From: Proteles cristata cristata
Lineage: Eukaryota > Chordata > Mammalia > Carnivora > Hyaenidae
Assembly: GCA_017311185.1 (NCBI GenBank)
Contig: JAESUZ010003530.1
Span: 744,001 to 808,000 of the forward strand
Direction: 5' to 3'
DNA length: 64,000 nt
Both the position numbers and the translations under genes were made by a program. This document shows positions 56,240 to 64,000 of the stretch, in pieces (positions within the stretch are counted from its first letter, which is position 1; each line of letters opens with the position of its first letter). Below the pieces are notes generated by a model. It was not told the DNA's origin, did no database searches, and saw only the letters and a list, made by a program, of their open reading frames with translations.

Positions 56240-56540
56240 CCAGCACTGTCCCCTAGAGATTGTGTAAGCCACAGTTGTAATTTAAAATGTTCTCATAGCC
56301 ACATTTAAAAATTAAAAAGAAACAGGTGAAGTTAATCTTAAATCGATCTATCCAAATTGTTGTTCTAACATGTCATCAATATTTAACAATATTACTGAGA
56401 TATTTCACTTTTGGGGGTTACAAAGCTTTGGAATCCAATGTGCATTTTGCAGTGAAAGCACCTCTCAATTTGGACCGAATACATTTCAAGTGTTCAACTA
56501 GCTGCATATGACTTGTGGCCACCATACTGGCCAGTACTGA
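56240..56540 (-). mobile_element. old DNA-transposon-like repeat, family uncertain
   Basis: 'catagccacatttaaaaatt', 'aaaaagaaacaggtgaagtt' and 'tgacttgtggccaccatact' match a common old mammalian repeat, which I believe is a hAT-type element. Name and orientation are uncertain. Confidence 0.45.
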
Positions 56541-56559
56541 TCTCATGAATTGAGATTCA

Positions 56560-56950
56560 TGGAGCTCAATCTTGGTATTAGAATCACACAGAGAGCTTGT
56601 TAAAAAAATAAAGATTTCCAGGTTCCACCCAGAGATTCCTGAGAGCTGAGGCAAGGCCTGGGAATCTGTATTTTTAAAAAAAAATTTTAAAAAATGTTTA
56701 TTTATTTTTGAGAGAGTACAAGTCAGGGAGGGGCAGAGAGAGAGGGAGACACAGAATCCAAAGCAGGTTCCAGGCTCTGAGCTGTTGGCACAGAGCCTGA
56801 CGTGGGGCTCGAACTCATGGTCCACAAGATCGTGACCGGAACTGAAATCGGACAGTTAACCAACTGGGCCACCCAGGGGCCCCGGGAATCTGTATTTTAA
56901 CTAGAATTATAAAGGCAATTCTGATGCAACTGGTTATTTTGGAACCAGTG
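56560..56950 (+). mobile_element. MER5A, plus, split by a SINE
   Basis: 'attagaatcacacagagagc', 'caggttccacccagagattc' and 'cctgggaatctgtatttt', then after the SINE 'ggcaattctgatgcaactgg'. Confidence 0.7.
56675..56883 (-). mobile_element. CanSINE, minus
   Basis: A-rich left end, 'gtttatttatttttgagaga' and head end 'gggccacccaggggcccc'. The 15-bp target duplication GGGAATCTGTATTTT is perfect (56660-56674, 56884-56898). Confidence 0.96.
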
Positions 56951-58379
56951 AGCTAATAAAATGAAATGCAGTCCCATATTTGTTGTACCTAATAGACAAT
57001 AGCCATTTAGCTAGTGAACGCTCTTCCTTCATTCCCATTGAGTAGAGAAAGCTTGATCTTAATTAGCAAAATCTGAATTAAAGACATCAGGTTACATGCA
57101 GTTGAATTACTTTTAAGAATAAAGAGTAAACTCCAAAGAGTTTTCAAGGAGAGGGTGTTTGTTTAGGTAAGACTTCCTGATTAAAAATAAAGAATATTCA
57201 TCCACACACTTTGTTAAACTCCTTCAAAGCTAATTAACTCTCTTAAGATGAATCAAACCTTCCATCGAGTCTCCAGCACTAATTTATGGAACAGAAAACT
57301 TCTTAGCAGACAAGGGGCAGCTGGATGGTTGAGGTGCCTACACCAAACTGGGTGCAAGGGGGTGAGGAGATACTCATCAGAAACTTTAATTATGCGCTTG
57401 CTGTATGCCAGGCATAGTCCTCAGCTCTGAGGCTACAGGGGTGGATGAGGATGGGTCATGCTCGGGGAAGAGTTTGCACAGAAGCTAGCGGGACAGACAA
57501 GGATGTGCAAAGCTCTGTGGGAGCATAGAAAGGAAAAGGTCAGCTCTACCTGGAGCATGGAAGGCTCCTCAGAGAAGAACGGAGCTGAGCCGCCTTGGGC
57601 AACTACATAGTGTTTAATAGGTAGAGGCCATGGGCGCTGGCGGAGGGAGCGAGTAACTTGTCACTGAGTGTTTGAAGAGTGGGCAAGGAGATCAAGGAGA
57701 TTAGATGGCAGGGCGGAGAAGACCGAGGTGATGCAGGGGAAATGAGCTGGAGAAGGGATGGTGAAATGCCTTGACAGCCGGGCCAAGGCAGCTGGATTTA
57801 GTGCAGCAGGTAATGAAAGGCCATGACTGTGGTTATAGGGATGCACCCAGGAGGGCTTCCACCAGTGATGGATGAATGGATTGATAAATGACTGACTGAA
57901 TGAATGGGGGACCCTGGAGCCAGGAGGCCAGTGAGGCTGAGGGGCAGCTGTTCAGGCGAGAGACCTGACCAAGCGCTAACAGAAGATGTGAGATGTTTTC
58001 AAATGACCCAGAGTAGGAAAGGTAAGAGTTGGTGAGATTGCTGTAGGGAGTCGCCTTCCACGCGGCAAAGACTGAAATATGATGCAGGAGGCTGAAAGTC
58101 CCAGGAAAGTGAAGAAGAGGCTCATGAAGCCCGAATCTCCAAGAGCCCTGAGCAAGGGAGACGCCAAACCCTGAGATTTCCAAAGCATTCCTTTCCATAG
58201 GCATGCTTAGGTGCTTCAGTGCAAGGTCCTCATTAAAGAAAAAAATTTTTTTTTCTGTAGGGAGATCATCGATTTGGTCAGAAATGCAAAATAGCTGCCA
58301 ACATCACATGGCTGGGAGAATATAGGGAAGCAGGAGCCCTCAGCCACTGCTGGTGGGTGTCCTGACACACAGTATGTAC
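56951..58379. other. intronic sequence; unique AT-rich part then old repeat-like part
   Basis: Positions 57000-57250 are unique and AT-rich. Positions 57370-57890 resemble an ancient repeat ('ctgtatgccaggcatagtcc', 'ggaaggctcctcagagaag') of unnamed family. No gene recognised. Confidence 0.4.
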
Positions 58380-58419
58380 TGTAGGGAAACTCGTACTTGG
58401 GCTTGCAGAGACAGGCACG

Positions 58420-58830
58420 CACTAGAATGTTCAGGTCAATGTCGTCTGCACTAGCAAAAAATTGGAAGCAACCTATGTGGCTACCTATCGGGGATGGATA
58501 AACGAGGAATGGTTATATGATGGGAAAGAGTGATACAATTAAAACCAACAGAGGGTTGGACCTCAACACACAAAGTTGAGTGGAACAGGGCAACTGAAGG
58601 ATCCAATCCAACTCAGCACCAAAGCGCCTACCTGGGCTAGGACAACACACATCTGTACTGCTCATTGTATACGGTTTCATGGTGTGGATGTAAACGTGTA
58701 AAATTGCAGGGTGGCACTTATGGTAAATTCATAATAGGAGATGGACAGAATAGGGATAAAGAGGAGACTGAAAGAGATTATGAATTATTTCCACTGTATA
58801 TGTAGACCTACATGAGATCTGGGGGAAAAA
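58420..58830 (+). mobile_element. old L1M 3' region, plus
   Basis: 'tagcaaaaaattggaagcaa', 'tatcggggatggataaacga' and 'aaatgagaa'-like later text follow an old L1 3'UTR. Heavily mutated. Confidence 0.55.
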
Positions 58831-59510
58831 ATGCCAAAACGGAGGAAAAAAGTGTTTATTATGTTATTTGCTATACTTTCCTTTCAAAAATTCCCCAAGG
58901 TTGGGGGGGGGCGGGGGGGGAGAGAAAAAATGGCTGAGTGGGAAGGAGCCACACAGAAGGCTTGGAAATTACCCAGCCTGACCAACTGGCCTCATCATAC
59001 AGCGAAGGAGCAGGTAGATGGTTACAAAACGTATCTGGAAAGTGCCCCTTGGGGTCTAACAGTCCATCTTATACACTCAGATGACTGTGCGGGTAAAGAA
59101 AAGAGTAAACACACTTTCTGTGCATCCCTTCCTCAGTCCTGTGCCCAGGCCAGAGTAAGGGTGTGGATGCCACATCATTTATTTATACAAGGACCTCTTT
59201 ATCTGTATGCCTCCAGTGACCTTATTCATCTGGTTGGCTCCCCTCCGGAGCCCAGGAACGTGACCTCACTGCCCAGCGCCATCTCCAAATCACAAGTGTG
59301 TGCTCAACACCAAGCACCCACGAGAAAGAACAGTGATGGGGCAGGCTAGGGCTGCTCCCGCATCGTGGGGTTCCTCCCCTATTTCTAGCAAAGAGCTCTA
59401 TGGTCCCAGAATTAAAAGAAAAAATTAATAGTAAGTTAAAGCACATGTCGTGCGGAATTGAGAGCAAGGAAGCATTCTTATCACTATTTTTGAAGCAAGA
59501 TAAAAATATC
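58831..59510. other. unique intronic sequence with a G-run
   Basis: A G-run interrupted by one C lies at 58903-58920. No gene or repeat recognised; the open frame at 58831-59349 has no known domain. Confidence 0.4.
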
Positions 59511-59514
59511 TGTC

Positions 59515-59612
59515 TGGAGTTCCTTTCTTGCAGCCAGGAACTGTGCCTTAGTCATCTTTGTCTCCAGGGCTTTGCACAGAGTAGGTGTTCAGGAAATTCC
59601 TGCTGAATAAGC
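59515..59612 (+). mobile_element. L2 3' end, plus
   Basis: 'ttgtctccagggctttgcac' and 'agagtaggtgttcaggaaat'. Confidence 0.7.
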
Positions 59613-59689
59613 CGAACCACAGACACACACACACACACGTTTTTGAGAACTATGTTTTTGTTTTTGTGAGTTTCATTTCTCTTCATGGG

Positions 59690-60060
59690 GCAGTAGCACC
59701 TAATGGTTAAGAATGTAGATTCTAGGGGCGCCTGGGTGGCTCATTCAGTTAAGCCTCCAACTTCAGCTCAGATCATGATCTCACGGTTTGTGGGTTCGAG
59801 CCCTGTGTCAGGCTCTGTGCTGACAGCTCAGAGCCTGGAGCCTGCTTCCGATTCTATCTCTCCCTCTCTCTTTGCCCTTCCCCTGCTTGCAGTCTCTTTC
59901 AAAAATAAATAAACATTTAAAAATTTTTTAAAAAGAGAGAATATAGATTCTAGAATCCAAACTGTTTAAGTTCTTGGAACAGACACGGAACCTCTCTTTG
60001 CCTGGTACCTCAGAGCATCTTGAAGAGAGCAAGGTGAGGTCCTCAGCACAATAGTTGGTA
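59690..60060 (+). mobile_element. MIR-like repeat, plus, split by a SINE
   Basis: 'gcagtagcacctaatggtta' before the SINE and 'gaatccaaactgtttaagtt' after it look like the 5' part of MIR. Confidence 0.5.
59725..59938 (+). mobile_element. CanSINE, plus
   Basis: Head 'gggcgcctgggtggctcatt', 'gtgctgacagctcagagcct' body and an A-rich tail. Target duplication GAATGTAGATTCTA (59711-59724) and GAATATAGATTCTA (59939-59952), one mismatch. Confidence 0.96.
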
Positions 60061-60074
60061 CTAAAAAAATGTAC

Positions 60075-60205
60075 TCACTACACTTTGGTAATTTTCACCA
60101 GTTAGTCCTCATGGCATGCCAGGTAGACAGGCAATACCATGTCTATTTTACAGATGGGAAAGCTGAGGTTCAAAGAAGTCCTGTCATTCACTAGTAAGTG
60201 ACAAT
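60075..60205 (-). mobile_element. MIR fragment, minus
   Basis: 'ctattttacagatgggaaag' followed by 'ctgaggttcaaagaagtcc'. Confidence 0.7.
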
Positions 60206-60859
60206 ATGCCGGGATTGGAAGGCAGCTCATCTAGTTCCAAAGAGTTCTTCCAAGGAGTTCTGTTGCAGTTTCCCATTAGCTGACTCAAGGATCAATTTCC
60301 AGAATGTTCTCTGGCTGTTTTGTGTTTCATCCAGCAAAGGGTCTCGTGGGAACTCCCTCAGCCAACTGGAAGCTCCTGATTTCTCCAGTGCCTGGCCAAG
60401 AATCCGACTCAGGCCCAGAGGACTCGTCATTCCCATATCAAAGCTAAGCCCTCAAAGTCATTCTGGCGAAGTGCAGAGAAGACAGAAAGTTCTAGTGCAA
60501 GAAGGCAGTGGAGACTCCTGACCCCAGGGCTGATGTCCAGAGATGAACAGTTCCAGCCACAGCCTGGCCTTTCCATTCCAAGAGTTCAAAGAACCTCGAT
60601 CCTACCTGCTCAGAAAAGCTCACACCCCTCCTTCTGCCACATTCATACTTCAATTCCCTGCAGTAAACATGATCGTGGAGAGAATGCCTGGCAGGTGACT
60701 CAGGTGAAGCCACGCTCAACATCAAACGCATTCCCTCCACAAAAAGTAGGTGGGACAGGGGCTTGTGCTCCTGACTGAGGGCTCCCATTTTTCACGGAAA
60801 TGACCACCAAAAACACGTTCAAAAACTATCTGTGAATGGCATCCTGGCCACCAGCTATA
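60206..60859. other. unique intronic sequence, nothing recognised
   Basis: No gene or repeat recognised. Confidence 0.4.
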
Positions 60860-61090
60860 CCTTTGAACTCCTAGGACCGGTACCATGCCCGGCAGAGAGA
60901 AGTGCCGGCAGAGTGTTGAATAAGAGGGTGGATTTCAAAATAGCCTAACAAGTGGACCCTCACTGCGTCTTCCCAGCCGCCCTGAGAAGTAAGTGGCATT
61001 ATACGTAGCTTACTGATCAAGGAAGCTGAGATTCAAGGAGGTTAAGCAGCGAGTCCGGGGCCCCACTGCTGCCGAGGGCAGAGCTGGGCT
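60860..61090. mobile_element. L2 tail (plus) followed by MIR (minus)
   Basis: 'gtaccatgcccggcagagag' is like the L2 end. 'atcaaggaagctgagattca' then 'aggaggttaagcagcgagtc' is like reverse MIR. Confidence 0.5.
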
Positions 61091-61590
61091 CCAACACAGA
61101 CCTGCTGGGCTTTGGGACTTGTGAGCTGTGGATGTCCCGATGCTAAGCTGCCTGCCTGCTGTGGGTCTGATACCTGGCAAAGCTTTCTGTTAAACAGATA
61201 TGCCCGTGACATCAGGGCAAGACCACAACCTCAGAAACCCAATGGCCAGATCTAATCAGATGCCTGTTCTTTTTTTTTTTAATGGTCCTTGAGCCAAGAA
61301 TGGCTTCCAAGTTTTACATAGTTACATTTTAAATAGTCATACATATTCCCACCCCACCCAATATCCTCAACTTTGCCTCTTGGCCACCAAAGCCTACCAT
61401 ATTTACTACCTGGCCTGTCAAGAAAACTCTTGCACATCCCTTATAGAAATAAGCTGCATCTTGTTTTTCTTGAAGTCCCAGAGAGTAGGGGGGTGCCTGA
61501 AGCCAGAGGCTAGAGACGTTCTCTCCAGACCCAGGCCTTGGCCTCCCTCCAATGCTGGCTCTTCACCACTACACACCTGTCCCATGGGGC
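61091..61590. other. unique intronic sequence, nothing recognised
   Basis: A T-run lies at 61270-61280. No gene or repeat recognised. Confidence 0.4.
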
Positions 61591-61599
61591 TAATGCCTA

Positions 61600-61800
61600 C
61601 CAATGCATCAGTCTCAGCATAGTTGACACTTCCTCCAGAAAGCCCTCTCTGATTCCCAGAGACCGAACCGGGGACCCTTTCCTGTGTTTTCAACTTCTCA
61701 CAGACCCTTGAAACCCCTACGTGCTGGCACTTGGCGTCCAACATTAACACTGACACTTTCTTGTCTCCCATGCAACAGAGGGCATGGCCCTGTTCCACCA
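61600..61800 (+). mobile_element. L2, plus
   Basis: 'cacttcctccagaaagccct' and 'ctctgattcccagagaccg' match the L2 3' region upstream of its tail. Confidence 0.6.
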
Positions 61801-61947
61801 GGGGTGGGAAGCGGTGTGATGTAGGCGGCCACACACCCTGGTTTGCCAGGCAGCCCCTACTTCTGCCTGTTGAGCCACATAAGTATTAACATTCTCCAAA
61901 GAGTCCCATCGTGGAGGATAAGTCCCATCGCCATCCTGAGGATTGAA

Positions 61948-62165
61948 TGGTAGCTTAAGAGTATGGACTCCGGGTTCAAATCTCAGTTCTTCCGTTTTCT
62001 AGTGGTGTGACAATGGGTAGATTACTTCTCTGTGCCTCAATTTCCCTCTCTGCCAACCAGAACTATTAACAGTGTTTACGTCACAGGTCTGTGAGAATTC
62101 AAGGAGTTCACATACCTCAAACACCTAGAACGGTCCCTAGCAAAGTGCAAGTGCCACGAAGGGTG
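61948..62165 (+). mobile_element. MIR, plus, nearly full length
   Basis: 'gtagcttaagagtatggact', 'ggttcaaatctcagttcttc' and 'ctctgtgcctcaatttccct' run from the tRNA-like start through the core. Confidence 0.88.
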
Positions 62166-62846
62166 AGCTGTTGTTGCTGACACGGAAGCCGCAATGCCCA
62201 GTGCAATGTCTGCCGCACGGCTGACAGTCACACACGCTGCCCGACATCGGAGGCGAGACGCCGCCAGCCCCAAGGCCCTGAGCGTCAGTGCCGATCAGGG
62301 AGCATTCAGTCGGAGCAGCTGAGTTCATGGGGTTCCTGGTACACGGCCCGAGGACCGGGGCTCACTCCTTGCGTAGAAGCGCTCATAGCTCCATCCCCAG
62401 CCTTCTCTCTAGCTTCCCAGAAGTGGCACTGATTCCAGTTTGAAACAAGCCCTCCCAGACTATTCTCTATACATTCATAAGCCTCTGTCCTAAGTGCATC
62501 TCTAGAAAATACGCTGTAATTTCTTCAGATATGTAGTACTGTACTGCAAGTATCTCTTAGCTACTTGCTTTCTTACTCTTCAACAGTAAAACATGAATGC
62601 ATTAGACTGAGATCGACCTCATTCTTCCTAATCGTTGCGTAGCATTTCCTGGTTTGGGTACTATATAGTTTACTTGGCTATCCAAACAACTCCCTATTAT
62701 AACCAATAGTACCACAATGAATATCTTTGCTGGGCCTCTTTAGGCTCTGGAGAAATCTTCCAAGATGTTCCGATCTCTTTTCAAAGCAAGCTGTTTCTCA
62801 CTGTTTTCTCTAGGACTAGCCAGAGTAAGGCCTCAGATGCTGGTTG
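62166..62846. other. intronic sequence, part resembles old L1 3' end
   Basis: Text at about 62600-62735 ('gcgtagcatttcctggtttg', 'ccacaatgaatatctttgct') resembles a reverse old L1 3' region. The rest is unique. Confidence 0.4.
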
Positions 62847-62862
62847 CAATGCTTCTATTTTT

Positions 62863-63074
62863 TTTTTAAAATATTTTTTATTTGTGGGAGAGAGAGCGTG
62901 CACGAGAGCAGAGAAGGGACAGAGGGAGAGGGAGAGGAAGAGGGAGAGGGAGAGAGTCGGTCAGTCAGTCCTAGGCAGGGAGCCCGATGCAGGGCTCAAT
63001 CCATGACCACGAGATCACGACCTGAGCCGAAATCAAGAGTTGGAGGTTCAGCGGACTGAGCCACCCAAGTGGCT
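62863..63074 (-). mobile_element. CanSINE, minus, other subfamily
   Basis: Body 'gagcccgatgcagggctcaa', 'gatcacgacctgagccgaaa' and head end 'gagccacccaagtgg' are closer to the general carnivore SINEC than to the cat-type copies nearby. Target duplication CAATGCTTCTATTTTT (62847-62862) and CAATGCTGCTATTTTT (63075-63090). Confidence 0.93.
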
Positions 63075-63090
63075 CAATGCTGCTATTTTT

Positions 63091-64000
63091 CATCAAATCA
63101 ACGTTTATTCCTACCCATGAAGGAAACAACTAAGGAGCTTAAAAAAAAAATTAACAAATGTGTTAGCTAATAGAAAAGAGAAATAGAGACGACATGATTC
63201 ACCCCTCTGAATGCTAAGGATGCTGGGATAGGAAGGAATGTCTATACCTCAAGGAACCCCGTGCAAAGTCTCTGGAATGCAATTCTCCCGTCAATTCCCC
63301 TTGAATAGGAAGCTATTAACCGGATTCTCACCTTATTTATAGGTACCGTGTCATTTTAATGAAAACTAAATCTTGCTTGCTCTGTCTTTTCAATCCTTTC
63401 TCCACTCAATTGCTTTCCTGTGGCTACATGGGAATAATTTATATTTAAATCTTCACCTAAGTCACAAGAGTTTTAGCTCACCTGAATGGAGAGGCAATTG
63501 CCATGAGATAAATTAAAAATACTCTTGAGAACTTCATGCAGACTCATCCAGCTCTCCACACTGAATCGACCCGGCTTTGACCTAAATCTTGATTTTAGCA
63601 CAGTGATTTTAAATGAAAAAAAAAATGTGTACCTGCGTTACGTGGAAGAGGTGTGTGTGGGATGGGGGTGGGAGAGCAGTAAAGAGAAGAAGGGGAGAAA
63701 TGTCCTCGGGGGAGGGGGCTGGGGGAGTGGCAAGCAGGGGGCAGAGCTGGGGGAGCGGGGTGTGGAGAAAGATGGATTTTTCTCCCACGTTAAGCTTACG
63801 GTGCCTTTGCAGGCCTCGATTTTCCTGAAGATGGTCTTCCTAGGGCTTTGCCTCTCCCAGGGGAGCCCCAACCTCCTCACTGGGTTAAAGGCCAGATGCC
63901 TCCCCCCACCCGGTCTCCAGCCCTGGGCAGGTGGCCAGTATGTCTTGGGCACAGCTGTAAGACTAACACAGTGCCTGGCGCAGAAAGCATCGGGTAACTG
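63091..64000. other. unique intronic sequence, AT-rich then G-rich
   Basis: Positions 63290-63610 are unique and AT-rich. Positions 63650-63770 are G/purine-rich with several G-runs. The last 50 bases may begin an L2 or MIR tail. No gene is recognised. Confidence 0.45.

Larger units (their letters stand above)
1558..64000 (-). other. CHST11: presumed CHST11 intron (upstream of the terminal exon)
   Basis: Everything from the acceptor to the window end lacks a recognisable exon and consists of unique sequence and dispersed repeats. CHST11 has very large introns in other mammals, so a continuous intron is the simplest reading. A non-coding RNA gene or alternative exon inside cannot be excluded by reading alone. 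Confidence 0.8.

Overview
This window looks like nuclear DNA from a carnivoran mammal, most likely a cat (Felidae). It has one protein-coding exon and otherwise non-coding intron full of dispersed repeats. The felid assignment rests on at least 28 tRNA-Lys-derived CanSINE copies. Their heads, CT-rich middles and A-rich tails match the cat-type SINEC as I remember it, and a carnivore-type L1 is also present. Species cannot be told from this.

The gene is CHST11 (chondroitin 4-O-sulfotransferase 1), on the minus strand. Positions 1-702 are 3' untranslated region, 703-1557 encode the last 284 residues plus the stop codon, and a splice acceptor lies at 1558. From there to 64000 I read the window as the large intron upstream of the terminal exon. 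No other exon is recognisable, so the intron reading is inference: no second CHST11 exon is in view to prove it.

Intron layout. 1.6-3.3 kb: unique sequence with one CanSINE. 3.3-8.3 kb: a decayed old minus-strand L1, interrupted by two CanSINEs and a younger L1 3' fragment. 8.3-13 kb: CanSINEs, two MaLR-type LTR remnants and a MER5A. 13-40 kb: mostly unique, GC-rich sequence dotted with MIR, L2, MER5 and CanSINE copies, plus a CpG-dense block near 38 kb. 40-50 kb: the densest young-SINE region, with tetranucleotide arrays grown at SINE ends. 50-54 kb: GC-rich with a second CpG-rich block. 54-64 kb: AT-richer, with SINEs, MIR/L2, an L1M 3' end and several unique AT-rich stretches that are candidates for conserved regulatory sequence.

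I found no new biological system, CRISPR array, operon or functional RNA gene. The most interesting items are: apparent AT-to-GC-biased amino-acid changes in a strongly conserved enzyme; a SINE flanked by a perfect 15-bp inverted (not direct) repeat; two SINEs inserted one after the other into the same target; and an inverted SINE pair about 55 bp apart that could fold into double-stranded RNA in the transcript. Repeat family names come from memory of consensus sequences. Boundaries of the old repeats (MIR, L2, MER5) are approximate.
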